64,000 nucleotides of DNA from Amycolatopsis alba DSM 44262 (GCF_000384215.1 NZ_KB913032.1:7773605-7837604); one strand, 5' to 3'; positions 52,279 to 61,956 are shown, counted from the stretch's first letter. Translations and numbers: made by a program. The notes: a model not told the origin generated them from the letters alone.

Positions 52279-52899
52279 ATGACAGACATGATCATCCTGA
52301 CCCGCGAAATCGCCCAGCACCTGGAAGGAGACTGGAAAGCAGGAAGAGGCGTGCACGACAACGGAACCGACGCTTACCTGCACGGCCCTGACGGAGAGAA
52401 GCTACAGATCCGGCCGGGAACCACGACAACGACACGGCATCGAATCGAGATCTACGGTCCTCTCCCCTACCAGTTCACGCGCCATAACGAACCTCGGCAC
52501 CTCATCACCGTCAGCCCCGACAAGACCGCCACGCGGATCGCGGGCGACATCACCCGACGCCTGCTTCCCGCGTACCGCGAGGGCATGGTCTTCGCCGCTG
52601 AGGCGAAGGTGCACCACGAACTCCGCGAGGCCGAGAAGTCGCACACGATCACGACCTTGCTAGGCATCCTGCCGAAGACCGATCACTCCACACACGACCA
52701 AGACTCGATGGACTTCGGAGGAGGGCGCAATTCACTGCCGATCGGCGGCCGGCTACGCGTCCTATCCAACTCCCAGGTGGAGTGGACGGTTTACACCACC
52801 AAGGAACTGGCCTTCAGCCTCGCTGAGACGATCTACGCGCTCTCCCGAAGTGGCGATATCCCTCAGGTACCCGAAAAGTCGACAGCTGAGCCTGGCTAG
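52279..52899 (+). CDS. hypothetical protein, paralogue of the protein at 53103
   Basis: A 206-residue protein behind AAGAGGAAACG. Strand-rich first half (AYLHGPDGEKLQIRPG, HRIEIYGPLP), then RHLITVSPDKTATRIAGDI, TRRLLPAYREGMVFAAEAK and a C-terminal helix. The ITVSP, RRLLP and later elements recur in the 53103 protein at similar places, so the two are duplicated relatives. No catalytic motif seen. Confidence 0.75.
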   Translation: MTDMIILTREIAQHLEGDWKAGRGVHDNGTDAYLHGPDGEKLQIRPGTTTTTRHRIEIYGPLPYQFTRHNEPRHLITVSPDKTATRIAGDITRRLLPAYREGMVFAAEAKVHHELREAEKSHTITTLLGILPKTDHSTHDQDSMDFGGGRNSLPIGGRLRVLSNSQVEWTVYTTKELAFSLAETIYALSRSGDIPQVPEKSTAEPG

Positions 52900-53102
52900 C
52901 CGTCTTCCGCGGACTTGGCAAGTCGGCGTTCGCTCGCCCACGGCGATCCTGATGAGGCGCAACACCACCTCGAATCGAGTCAGGACCGAATACCTGACAA
53001 CGAGCCGTGTAGGCGGGACCTGGTCCTCGGCGTCGCCGCGCATCATTTACCGGCCTCCCGATAGCAGTCGCTATCGCCACTACAGCCATCGAAGGACGAG
53101 AC

Positions 53103-53741
53103 ATGAGCAACCGAAACGGTAGTAGCGCCTTGGCGCTCAACGAGTATCTGCGCAGCGTCGCCGGTGTTCTCGGGCCACCCTGGCACATCTCGCCTCCACA
53201 GCTCACCGACGAGGTCGCCACGCTATCAGGTCCTGACGGCGGGTCAGTGGCCATCTACCTCGAACAGCGCGGGAACCGGCTCGTTTTCGAGACGTGGCTT
53301 TCCAGCGACCTGCGTGCGCACCAGCCCGAAGGAACAGTCCGTCCTCTCGTCACCGTGTCCCCGGCACGGCCGCCGCAGGACGTGGGAAAGGATCTACTGC
53401 GGCGGCTGGTGCCTAGGGTGATCCGCTTCTTCGGCGACGCGCGCGACCTCGCCGACCGGCGCCGCCGCGATGCCACCGATCTCCACAGCGTCCTTGAGTC
53501 GGTGGCGGCCAAGCTCGGAACAGACGTCAAGCCGAACGGGACGTCCACCGGCATCGGCAAGTTCGGGCAGCCGCTGTTCGCCACAGCTCAAGTCATCCAG
53601 CCGTTGTGGCGCAAAGACGAGCACGTCGTCCGGTGGAGTATCGACACCCGTCCCGACATCGCGCTAGCCCTCGCCGATCTGCTCGCCGCACAGGCCGCGA
53701 AGACCGCCAGTGACTACAGCGCGGCAGCTGTCATCGAATAG
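53103..53741 (+). CDS. hypothetical protein, paralogue of the protein at 52279
   Basis: A 212-residue protein starting MSNRNGSSALALNEYLRS. It shows the same layout as the preceding one: LSGPDGGSVAIYLEQRG, LVTVSPARPPQDVGKDLLRR, LVPRVIRFFGDARDLADRR, then a long helix and a final strand-helix (VVRWSIDTRPDIALALADLL). Preceded by AAGGACGAGAC. Role unknown. Confidence 0.75.
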   Translation: MSNRNGSSALALNEYLRSVAGVLGPPWHISPPQLTDEVATLSGPDGGSVAIYLEQRGNRLVFETWLSSDLRAHQPEGTVRPLVTVSPARPPQDVGKDLLRRLVPRVIRFFGDARDLADRRRRDATDLHSVLESVAAKLGTDVKPNGTSTGIGKFGQPLFATAQVIQPLWRKDEHVVRWSIDTRPDIALALADLLAAQAAKTASDYSAAAVIE

Positions 53742-53810
53742 CGCACGGGCCACCGTCTCCCCGTCCTCATTGGTCCCAGTCGCGCACAGTACGCCAACGT
53801 CGATCCAGCT

Positions 53811-54416
53811 ATGCGATGCCCGTGTCGGCCGTGCGAGTGCGGGCCACAACGTCTCTCCGCATGTGACTACGACGCCAACCGAGTTCTCAGCGAGCTCGGC
53901 GTGAGAACCGGCAGGCCGCCCCTCGCCGGGATAGTTCTGTTCGTCGCGTACGCGACGATGATCGCCGCCGCGAACGGGGCCACCTCACTCTGGCCCGCCC
54001 TCGTGATCGTCGGCCTGCGGATTCCTGTAGGCGCACTCATGGCCGGTCTCGTCTTCACCACGCGTGACCTACTGCAGGATGCCGTCGGTACCCGGTCGAC
54101 ACTTCTCGCTGTCGCTCTGGGCGCGGCGCTATCTAGCGTGACTGCGGAACCTCGTATCGCATTAGCCAGCGCCGTGGCCTTCGCCGTCTCCGAGTTCGCC
54201 GACCTCGCCGTCTACACCCCGATTCGGCGACGGAACCAGCTCGCCGCCGTGGGCCTGTCGAACGCAACCGGTCTGCTTGTCGACACCGTGCTGTTCCTTC
54301 CGCTGGCCTTCGGCTCGCTGGAGCAGCTCTCCGGACAACTCGCCGGGAAAGGCGGCACCACCGTCCTCGCGGTGCTCCTGCTCTCCCTCGCGCGCCGGAG
54401 ACCGGCGCCTTCGTGA
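53811..54416 (+). CDS. VUT-family transporter, predicted 7-deazaguanine (queuosine precursor) uptake
   Basis: Up to 201 residues with five or six membrane helices. The VUT/YhhQ features are clear: GLRIPVGALMAGLVFTTRDL, LASAVAFAVSEFADLAVYTP and NATGLLVDTVLFLPLAF. Relatives import queuosine precursors such as preQ0. The N-terminal 30 residues (Cys-rich) look atypical, so GTG 53901 may be the true start. Its stop overlaps the start of the TGT-like gene (GTGA), tying import of a deazaguanine base to an enzyme that could insert it. Confidence 0.82.
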   Translation: MRCPCRPCECGPQRLSACDYDANRVLSELGVRTGRPPLAGIVLFVAYATMIAAANGATSLWPALVIVGLRIPVGALMAGLVFTTRDLLQDAVGTRSTLLAVALGAALSSVTAEPRIALASAVAFAVSEFADLAVYTPIRRRNQLAAVGLSNATGLLVDTVLFLPLAFGSLEQLSGQLAGKGGTTVLAVLLLSLARRRPAPS

Positions 54417-55234
54417 AGTTCTATCTCGGCGCGCATCAGCCCATCTGGCTCACTCGCGTACCGGACGTCCCGCTGCTGGTGTCGCACCGCCGCCTCGGCC
54501 ACCGCCGCACGTTGCCGCGCGCCGTCACCGAATGGGCGCTCGACTCCGGTGGATTCACCGAACTGCAACTCCACGGGCGCTGGCAGATCAACGCCAAGGA
54601 CTACGTCCGGGCCGTCCGCCGCTACGCGGACGAGATCGGCATGCTCAGCTTGGCCGCAGCCCAGGACTGGATGTGTGAACAACACATCCTCCAGCGGACC
54701 GGCCTGACAGTCCACGGGCATCAGCGTCGCACGGTGGACAACTTCATCCGTCTCCGCGAACTCGCTCCCGAACTCCCGTGGCTTCCCACACTGCAAGGCT
54801 GGACTCCGTCGGACTACCAGCGATGCGTCGACCTCTACGAGCAAGCCGGGATCGCACTGGCCGCCGAGCCGCTAGTGGGAATCGGCTCAGTGTGTCGACG
54901 CCAGAGCAGCGCCGATGTCGAACACATCGTGCGCACCTTCGCCGCACGCCAACTTAATCTTCACGGCTTCGGCATCAAGATCACCGGGCTTACCCGCTAC
55001 GCCACCGCGCTCACCAGCTCCGACTCGATGGCGTGGAGCAGACGCGGCCGGTACGTCCCCGGTTGTGGTCCGAGCCATCGCACGGAGTCCAACTGCCTGC
55101 ACTTCGCGCTGGATTGGTACCAGAAGATCCAGACAGCGGTCAATCCCGCCGAAAGCACTCCGCAGCCGGGCCGTCCACGCTCTCGACGAGAAACCACTGG
55201 TGAGCCTGCCCGACCTCTGCTGGATCGCCCGTGA
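54413..55234 (+). CDS. DpdA/TGT-like base-exchange enzyme, predicted DNA deazaguanine insertion
   Basis: A 273-residue protein of the tRNA-guanine transglycosylase superfamily, phage/plasmid type. ALDSGGFTELQLHG carries the catalytic-site Asp equivalent to the DSGGFQ of TGT; AAAQDWMCEQ, LPTLQGWTPSDY, LVGIGSVCRRQ and LHGFGIKITGL follow in the expected barrel order, with SDSMAWS and a CGPSHRTESNCLH end. DpdA proteins exchange guanine for preQ0 in DNA. It is translationally coupled to a predicted preQ0-type transporter and lacks other dpd genes in this window. DNA rather than RNA as target is inference. Confidence 0.78.
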   Translation: MKFYLGAHQPIWLTRVPDVPLLVSHRRLGHRRTLPRAVTEWALDSGGFTELQLHGRWQINAKDYVRAVRRYADEIGMLSLAAAQDWMCEQHILQRTGLTVHGHQRRTVDNFIRLRELAPELPWLPTLQGWTPSDYQRCVDLYEQAGIALAAEPLVGIGSVCRRQSSADVEHIVRTFAARQLNLHGFGIKITGLTRYATALTSSDSMAWSRRGRYVPGCGPSHRTESNCLHFALDWYQKIQTAVNPAESTPQPGRPRSRRETTGEPARPLLDRP

Positions 55235-55639
55235 GCGAGCGGTCCGGCCTGCTTGCTTTCCCGGTGAGCGCCGCGACGCACCGGCGCCCACGAGGGCCAT
55301 GCGGCTATGTCGAGGCAGGAACCAACCGCGGTTCCGACGAACTACGAGATGAGCAAGCGGAGGGGCCGATGAGTCCGGCACGCCGGTGATCCCGGGTCGG
55401 AACGCCGCACTCTAGCGGCGCCTGGCACGGGTGGAAGCCCGCACACGCCGAGGAAGCAGCGTCATTCGCAGGAAGGCGGGCTTCCTCCCGCGGCAGGCGG
55501 CGCCGCTGGTTCGAGTGCGTCCCGACCGGGACACCCGCGTCCCGATCCTCCCCAGTACGGATCAGGTCAGAGACACGCGGGAGAAAGGGCCGGTGGCCGC
55601 TGCGTGCGGTCTCCGGCCGGATTCCGTGAAGGAGCCTCA
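55235..55639. other. intergenic stretch before parB
   Basis: 405 bases without a convincing gene; frames are Arg/Pro-rich. It may carry the promoter and possibly parS-like sites for the ParB protein downstream, but no repeated palindrome was recognised. Confidence 0.4.
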
Positions 55640-57544
55640 GTGACTAGCACTGTGGAAATCCCGGCCCAGCGCGACGAGGACAACGGCCAGGCCGACGAGG
55701 CCATGACCATGTCCAGTGACGTCGTCGGTCCCGAGACCGTCGACTTCGACGAGTCCTCCTGCACCGAGGCGCTGACGGAGGAGGAGTTGCGCGTCCGGCG
55801 CGCGGAGCGGGAGGCCGAGTACGACACCATCGTCTATTGCGATCCGGCCGACGTGGTCATCGGCGTCAACGTGCGGACCGAGAACGCCGACACCGATCCC
55901 ACCACCGTTCAGGACATGACGCAGCGGGGCGTCGACATGGCCGTCAAGGGCTACCGCGACGACGACGGCACAGTGGTCATCACAATGGGCCAGCGCCGGG
56001 TGCTCAACGCCCGTGAAGCGCAGTGCGAAGTTCCGGTCTGGATTCAGGCGCCCCCGTCCGATGACGAGCGCAAGGCCACCATCGACCGCATCATCGGCCA
56101 GGTCAACGAGAACGATCTCAGGGTGGGACTGACACTCGGTGACCGGTACAGCGCCTTCCAGCAGCTGGTCGCCTTCGACCTCAAGCCCGCCGGCATCGCC
56201 CGGAAACTCGGCCGCGGCAAAGGCGGCAAGGCGTACGTGGAGAACGTCCTCCAGGCCGGTGCCAGCGACCTGGCCCGCGCCGCGACCGAACGCTACGACC
56301 TGACGCTCGACCAGGCAGCCGTCGTCGCGGAGTTCGAGGCCCGCGGCGACCTCGTCAACGCGAAGGAACTGATCCGGCTCGCCGTCGCCGAGCCGAACAA
56401 CTTCCAGGTCTTCGCCGACGTCCAGCGCCGCAAGCACGCCGAAGCGGAGCGTGTCCGAGCCCTGACCGAGCAGCTCACCCGTGAGCTGGTCGACGCGAAG
56501 GTCACGATCCTCGACGACACGATCGACGCGGACACCGGACCGGCGCGGTCGCTCGACCGTCTCCGCCTCACCCCCGACAGCGAGCCCGGCAGCGAGATCA
56601 CCATCGAACAGCACAGCAGCTGCCCCGGACACGCCGCCTGGCTGTACGAGGACTACCAGGAAGGGCGCACCGTCATCGCCGCGCGGTACGGCTGCGCGGA
56701 CTTCCTTGAACACGACCACGCCCTGTCCGAAGCGCCCGCCGGACGTTCCGACTTCACTCCGTACGCCACCGACGACGAGGACGAAGCCGACGTCGCGGCT
56801 TTCGATGTGGCCCGAGCCGCTCACGCCGCCGCCGAGTGGCAGCGTCGCGCCAACTCCATCAGGTACAACTGGGTCCGCGACAGCAACGAAAAGTGGGACG
56901 GCTCCAGCGAGAAGCGCCACAAGTGGCTGGCGGGGTTCGCCGCGAAGTCCGCAGCCCTCAAGGGCGCCCAGGTGTTCCTCGCGACGCAGAAGCTCAAGGG
57001 CGGGCGTGCTCTGCGCCGTTCCATGGAGCGCAACCACAAGCTGGCGAACACGCTGCTGAAGACCGGCGACTCCGGCCGGAGGCCGCTCGCCGAGCTGATC
57101 AGCACGGCGAAGGCCGCGAAGGCGACCCGCTACGACGTGTTCCTCACGCTCTGCGCGATGGAGGAAGACCTGCACCGCGACGCGTGGCGCACCCCGTACC
57201 CGGAGAACCAGGAGTACCTGACCGCGCTGAAGGGCTGGGGCTACGAAGCCTCCTCGATCGAGCTGAGGGTTCTGAAGCCCGAGCGTGTGGAAGACGTCAT
57301 CACGGAGAAGCTCGGTCCCGATCCCGAGGCAGAGGACGAAGACGTCTCCAACGGCCGGGATGGCGAGGACTCCGAGACCACCCGTACCGCCGCCGCCGGC
57401 GGCGGCGATGACGACGGGGACAGCGATTCCGACGACGAGGTCGTCGACCCGTCCGCGATCGAGCTGTCCGCCGACGTCGCTGATTCGCCCCCGGCCCCGT
57501 CCACGGAGGACTCGGAGTCCGCCGACGGCGAGGCCACCGCGTAG
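55640..57544 (+). CDS. ParB-like nuclease/partition protein of the element
   Basis: A 634-residue protein from GTG 55640 with AAGGAGCCTCA upstream. After an acidic N-terminus, residues about 65-190 form a ParB/Srx-like fold (VIGVNVRTENAD, then GTVVITMGQRRVLNAREA with the nucleotide-binding GQRR), followed by a KorB/ParB-type HTH region (AGIARKLGRGKGGKAYVENV). The C-terminal half is long, with coil and an Asp/Glu/Ser-rich tail. Much longer than chromosomal ParB (about 320), as is common on actinomycete plasmids and ICEs. No ParA gene lies in the window. Confidence 0.85.
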   Translation: MTSTVEIPAQRDEDNGQADEAMTMSSDVVGPETVDFDESSCTEALTEEELRVRRAEREAEYDTIVYCDPADVVIGVNVRTENADTDPTTVQDMTQRGVDMAVKGYRDDDGTVVITMGQRRVLNAREAQCEVPVWIQAPPSDDERKATIDRIIGQVNENDLRVGLTLGDRYSAFQQLVAFDLKPAGIARKLGRGKGGKAYVENVLQAGASDLARAATERYDLTLDQAAVVAEFEARGDLVNAKELIRLAVAEPNNFQVFADVQRRKHAEAERVRALTEQLTRELVDAKVTILDDTIDADTGPARSLDRLRLTPDSEPGSEITIEQHSSCPGHAAWLYEDYQEGRTVIAARYGCADFLEHDHALSEAPAGRSDFTPYATDDEDEADVAAFDVARAAHAAAEWQRRANSIRYNWVRDSNEKWDGSSEKRHKWLAGFAAKSAALKGAQVFLATQKLKGGRALRRSMERNHKLANTLLKTGDSGRRPLAELISTAKAAKATRYDVFLTLCAMEEDLHRDAWRTPYPENQEYLTALKGWGYEASSIELRVLKPERVEDVITEKLGPDPEAEDEDVSNGRDGEDSETTRTAAAGGGDDDGDSDSDDEVVDPSAIELSADVADSPPAPSTEDSESADGEATA

Positions 57545-57667
57545 CGGCCTCCTCGTCGCCGCGTTCCCTGCGGGGTGTGGACGTCTGTCACGTCCACACC
57601 CCGCTTCGGCCTGACCCACCTCTGCCCCTCAGCGCAACGCGCTGTGGACCGCCGAACGGAGCCCGTC

Positions 57668-58609
57668 ATGCACTTCCCTCGAACAACCTCACCGACACAG
57701 GCCCATCCGACATCGACGTTCTCCGCCCAGCACCATCCGCTCTGGCCACACACCGAACTACCGGCAGGCCCGCAGTGGGCGCACGCGGTCTGCCGCTGCG
57801 GCTGGACCGACTGCGCCGAATCGCTGCACGACGCACGGGTCCTGGCCCGTCGGCACCGCCGCACCGCCTACACCGACGTCTTCTATCCGGGCTGGGCATC
57901 CCGCATCGGCAACCGCCGCTACCAAGCGGATGCGACCGCTGTGCACGTCTCCCTCAACAGCGAAGACCACGCGTGGGCGCTAGCCGACGGCATCGGCGAT
58001 CACCCGCTGCCCGCCGACGCCGCGGCCAGGGCGGCCGCGACCGCCGCCCGCGTCGCAGCCCGTGACGGAGCTGTCGCCGGTCTGCTCGCCGCCACGGACG
58101 TTCTCCCCGGTCTGCCCGACGAGGACACTGTCATGGTCGTGGACTCACCCCTGTCGACCGCGGACGGCGTCGGCTGGGACATCGCCTGGGTCGGCGACTG
58201 CCGCGCCTACGAGTACCGCGCCGACACCGACCAGTGCGTACAGCTGACCGTCGACCACACCCGCGGACAGGAACTGCGCACCGCCCTGGCCGGCTCGTAC
58301 CCAGACCGGCCTGACGAACTCGAGGCCTACGCACGGCGATCCGATCACATCGTCACCAGCTCGGTCGGCATCGCCGCGCTCACCGCAGTCGGTCACACCA
58401 CCACCCGCTGGCCCCGGCAGCGGCTCATCCTCACCAGCGACGGCATCCACAAACCGGTCCCGCTGCGCTCCATCACCCGCGCGGCCCGGACCTTCACCGA
58501 CTCCCGTACCTGCGCACACAAGCTCACCGTCGCCGCCAGGTACTTCGGCGGCACCGACAACGCCACCGCCATGGTCATCGACCCCGCCCCCGAGGACATC
58601 TACCCGTGA
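57668..58609 (+). CDS. PP2C-family protein phosphatase
   Basis: A 313-residue protein from ATG 57668 (GGAGCCCGTC upstream). An N-terminal CRCGWTDCAESL segment may bind a metal. The PP2C core has ALADGIGD (Asp107), AWVGDCRAYEY, LTSDGIHKPVP and GGTDNATAMVI, the metal-binding acids in order. Such phosphatases on mobile elements act on Ser/Thr kinase targets. Its stop overlaps the primase start (GTGA). Confidence 0.88.
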   Translation: MHFPRTTSPTQAHPTSTFSAQHHPLWPHTELPAGPQWAHAVCRCGWTDCAESLHDARVLARRHRRTAYTDVFYPGWASRIGNRRYQADATAVHVSLNSEDHAWALADGIGDHPLPADAAARAAATAARVAARDGAVAGLLAATDVLPGLPDEDTVMVVDSPLSTADGVGWDIAWVGDCRAYEYRADTDQCVQLTVDHTRGQELRTALAGSYPDRPDELEAYARRSDHIVTSSVGIAALTAVGHTTTRWPRQRLILTSDGIHKPVPLRSITRAARTFTDSRTCAHKLTVAARYFGGTDNATAMVIDPAPEDIYP

Positions 58610-59571
58610 CCGTGACAACCACGCCCGAGGTCAGCTCTCTGCTCCTTCCCAGCGCCCTGACACTTCACGACTCCGCGCTCGACGCCATCCAACGCGGCTG
58701 GCGGGTCTTCCCGCAGGCGCCGAGAAGCAAACGACCAGCCATCACGCGATGGGAACAGCGCGCGACCCTGGACCCCGACACGGTCAACCGCTGGTGGAAC
58801 CGCTTCCCCGACAGCAATGTCGGGATCGCGTGCGGCCCATCCGGCCTGCTGGTGCTCGACCTCGACGCGGCGCACGGACCCGTCCCCACTCCCTGGGCGA
58901 ACCTCGGCGTCGCACACGGCCGCGACGTCATCGCCCTGCTCGCCGCACGCGCCCGCGAACCCGATCCCGTCGATACCCTCATCGTCGCCACGTCGCGCGA
59001 CGGCCAGCACCGGTACTTCCGCCGCCCACCGGGAACCACGCTTCGAAGCACGATCGGTAACCGCGGACGCGGCCTCGGCTGGCGCGCCGACACCCGAGGC
59101 CCCGGCGCCGCGGTCACCGCTCCAGGCTCCATCGGCCGCAACGGGATCCCCTACACCATCGTCCGCGACCTCCCCATCGCCGAACTCCCCGGCTGGCTCG
59201 TCACGGCCCTCACACCACCACCGCCACCACCGCGTCCACTGCACGCTCCGGTGCTCCCGGAAACCAGCCGACGGGTGGTCGCCTACGTCAATGCCGCCGT
59301 CTCCGCCGAGTCACGCAACGTCGCCTCCGCCGAGCAGGGACAGCGCCACATCACCCTCTACGCCGCAGCGGCCGCGCTCGGTGAACTGCTCGCCAACGAC
59401 TGGATCACCGAGCCCGCGATCACCCACCACCTCACCGAGGCAGCCCGCCGCCACCTCGGCGTCGCCGACTTCAGCTGGAACGAACTCACCACCACCATCC
59501 GCGACGGCATCGCCAAAGGCCGTCGTACCCGCCGCGTCCTCCGCGAACGTCCCTGCATCTCGCGTCGCTGA
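58606..59571 (+). CDS. bifunctional DNA primase/polymerase (prim-pol)
   Basis: A 321-residue protein with the archaeo-eukaryotic primase fold of the prim-pol family: GWRVFPQAPRSKRPAI, the catalytic LLVLDLDAAHG (Asp85, Asp87), and VATSRDGQHRYFRRPPG with the conserved His. A Pro-rich break (about residue 205-215) leads to a helical C-terminus. It starts replication primers on actinomycete plasmids and ICEs. No helicase is fused, and none follows directly. Confidence 0.9.
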   Translation: MTVTTTPEVSSLLLPSALTLHDSALDAIQRGWRVFPQAPRSKRPAITRWEQRATLDPDTVNRWWNRFPDSNVGIACGPSGLLVLDLDAAHGPVPTPWANLGVAHGRDVIALLAARAREPDPVDTLIVATSRDGQHRYFRRPPGTTLRSTIGNRGRGLGWRADTRGPGAAVTAPGSIGRNGIPYTIVRDLPIAELPGWLVTALTPPPPPPRPLHAPVLPETSRRVVAYVNAAVSAESRNVASAEQGQRHITLYAAAAALGELLANDWITEPAITHHLTEAARRHLGVADFSWNELTTTIRDGIAKGRRTRRVLRERPCISRR

Positions 59572-59704
59572 CCCCCATCCTTCTCGACCTCCGCAGCCCA
59601 CACCTGCACCACCGCCATAGGGCACCACCTCCGCCACCGTGCCGCCCCAAACTCAGACCTCAGTTCCGGCACACGCCGCCGACCTCAATCCGCAAAGGAT
59701 CACC

Positions 59705-60901
59705 GTGTCCACGATAGACACCCGCGCCACTGAGATACAGCCGCGACCGTTGACCACAGCCCGCTATTCTCTCGCGCCCAATGGGCTTCTACTCAGGCGC
59801 GAACAACTGTCGCCCACGGACCAGCACCCGAGCATCGAACTGGTCCGCGCCAAAGAATTCAGCCTGCCGGTCACCTACGACAGCCACACCGCCCGCGACA
59901 CAGCCGCACAACTACTCGGCTACGCCTGGCAGTTCTACACCCAGCAATCCCTCCCGCCCAGCCTGCCCGTCGACCTACTCGATCCCACCAACCACAACGC
60001 CACCACCTCCACATGGTCACTCGGGACCGGACTGGCCCTGCACTACGACGCGCCCTTCGACGCCACTCTCGACACCGAGAACTACACCTGGGAACTGACG
60101 CCGGCCCTGGCCACGCGCTGGGGCCGCGCACTCCTCACCCTGGCCGCCGTCCTGGACGACGCCCATGCCGTCGCCACACACGCCGTCCTCGCCAATCGCA
60201 GCGGAACGACGACCGTAGACAACCTCCGAGACTGGACGAACAGGAAGATCGAAGACGACGCCCAGAACAGCTACTACCCGGTCCTCCGAGAACTGAAAGA
60301 AGCTCTCGACCAAGAGGACGTTTCCGTCCGGCAGCAGACACTGATCGCCGCCCTCGACATCGCCAACCCCGACCTGCCGGCCACGCTCACCGGCCTGCGC
60401 CTCAACGCCGACGAGACACTCACCCACCTCGACGCCGCGAAAGCAATCAGAACCATCGCGAACCGCTACGGGATCCCCCTGTTCATGTGGACCGAAGAGC
60501 ACTGGTGGCTCGCCAAGCATCTCAGCGTCGGCGAACTCACCGAGGCAGAATGGCGCCGCTTCACCAACACTCCGGAGATCCAAGAGTTTCCCCGACACGT
60601 TGAACAGCGCCAGGCAGACGGAGTCGGAATCGACTTCGAACTCGCTCTCAAACAGGCCGGTCTGGCCTGCCGGGAATGCTCCTTCCGGATCCGCGGCGAG
60701 ATCACCGACACCTACGGCCACTGCACAACCTGTCTCCCCACCGACCGAACCACCGCGCTCACCGAGGCACTCGAACGCGGATGCCCGGCCGAGCCTTTCG
60801 ACCGGGGAATCGCCTCCCACAGCGGTGCGCCCGGCGAGGCCTGCTACGTGTGCGGCCTCCCGCTGCCCACGCCGAGCCGCTGCAGCGGCGAGCAACACTA
60901 G
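59705..60901 (+). CDS. hypothetical protein with C-terminal zinc ribbon
   Basis: A 398-residue protein from GTG 59705 (AAAGGATCACC). The first 300 residues are mixed helix/strand with several Trp (YAWQFYTQQSLP, MWTEEHWWLAKHL). The C-terminal 90 residues hold CRECSF, CTTCLP and CYVCGLP pairs, a zinc ribbon set. It follows the primase by 133 bases and may be a replication or transfer accessory protein. No family recognised. Confidence 0.7.
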   Translation: MSTIDTRATEIQPRPLTTARYSLAPNGLLLRREQLSPTDQHPSIELVRAKEFSLPVTYDSHTARDTAAQLLGYAWQFYTQQSLPPSLPVDLLDPTNHNATTSTWSLGTGLALHYDAPFDATLDTENYTWELTPALATRWGRALLTLAAVLDDAHAVATHAVLANRSGTTTVDNLRDWTNRKIEDDAQNSYYPVLRELKEALDQEDVSVRQQTLIAALDIANPDLPATLTGLRLNADETLTHLDAAKAIRTIANRYGIPLFMWTEEHWWLAKHLSVGELTEAEWRRFTNTPEIQEFPRHVEQRQADGVGIDFELALKQAGLACRECSFRIRGEITDTYGHCTTCLPTDRTTALTEALERGCPAEPFDRGIASHSGAPGEACYVCGLPLPTPSRCSGEQH

Positions 60902-61111
60902 CAACGCTGACGCACCACAGCAGGATTGAGAATCCCAAATCCACGGATTCAGCTGGTCCTCCGACGCCGTGCCGGAGACATCGCCGCATCAAAGCACCCC
61001 TGGGCCCGAGCGCCCGGCATCCCGCAGACACCTCACCTGAGCGCCGGCGGGCGCCCGGCCCCAGGCGCGCTGCCGGGCCGCGTTCACCCGCACGACCCCG
61101 GAGGAGCCATC

Positions 61112-61513
61112 GTGACTACGGCAACACTCGCCGGAGCGCCGGACGACGACGCGTTCGATCACGCCTGCCGCCTGTTCATGGTCGAACTCAACGCCATCCC
61201 GCTCACCGACCTCCCCACAGACACACAGAAAAACCCGCAGCTCACCAACGCATTCAAAGCCGCACTCATCACGCAGGTACATCGGTCCGCGCACGTTCAC
61301 GGACTCACCGAGGCCTTCCGTGTCGTCGACGCCGCGTACCCCGACCTCACCGCGCACGGACACTGCACCGACGCCGCCGTGCTCGCCGCCTGCGGACCGC
61401 TCTACGGCGGCCTCCACCACTACCGGCCCGCGACACAAGCGATGCTTCGCGACGAGGCGCGTTCCCTGCTGACCAACGCCATCGCCGCGGTCCTCGACGC
61501 GAAGGCGGCCTGA
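61112..61513 (+). CDS. hypothetical helical protein
   Basis: A 133-residue protein from GTG 61112 with a strong GGAGGAGCCATC site. Almost entirely helical (DHACRLFMVELNAIPLTDLP, ALITQVHRSAHVHGLTEAF). Two bases separate its stop from the next ATG, so it is co-transcribed. No motif recognised. Confidence 0.7.
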   Translation: MTTATLAGAPDDDAFDHACRLFMVELNAIPLTDLPTDTQKNPQLTNAFKAALITQVHRSAHVHGLTEAFRVVDAAYPDLTAHGHCTDAAVLAACGPLYGGLHHYRPATQAMLRDEARSLLTNAIAAVLDAKAA

Positions 61514-61515
61514 CC

Positions 61516-61956
61516 ATGGATGAACACGACTCCGGCGACCGGGCACACCTCGATGCGTTGCCGCCGTACAACCTGCCGGTCACCGTCGACAGCAACATCC
61601 CGCGCACATGGAACCACGCCGACCCAGCGGCATGGTCGATAGCACGAGGAATCCTGCGCGAACTGTGTCGTGAACTCCACGCGTCGCCGATCTCGGTGCT
61701 CTATCAAGAACTCACCGGTCAACGGAACCGAGACTTCATCGGCTTGAGAATCACAGCACGTGCGCGTCCGCCGTACGGGAACGACACGATCGTCATCTAC
61801 CGCAGCGAATCCCCCCACACCGGCACCTCTGGCGGGCGATGGTCCCTCGCTGTCAACGGGTTGATTCCCATCTCGCGCATGGACCTCACACGCCCTCCGC
61901 CGCGGACGATCGCCCGCCTCGCGCGCGAAGCCCTCAAAGTTGGGCTCGATACCTGA
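61516..61956 (+). CDS. hypothetical protein
   Basis: A 146-residue protein starting MDEHDSGDRAHLDALPPYNL. A helix (WSIARGILRELCRELHASP) is followed by strands (GLRITARARPPYGNDTIVIY, RWSLAVNGLIP) and a last helix. It directly follows the 61112 gene. No family recognised. Confidence 0.7.
   Translation: MDEHDSGDRAHLDALPPYNLPVTVDSNIPRTWNHADPAAWSIARGILRELCRELHASPISVLYQELTGQRNRDFIGLRITARARPPYGNDTIVIYRSESPHTGTSGGRWSLAVNGLIPISRMDLTRPPPRTIARLAREALKVGLDT

Noticed and set aside
58665..59141. Minus-strand frames opposite the primase gene
   Set aside because: Arg-rich shadows opposite a clear prim-pol protein.
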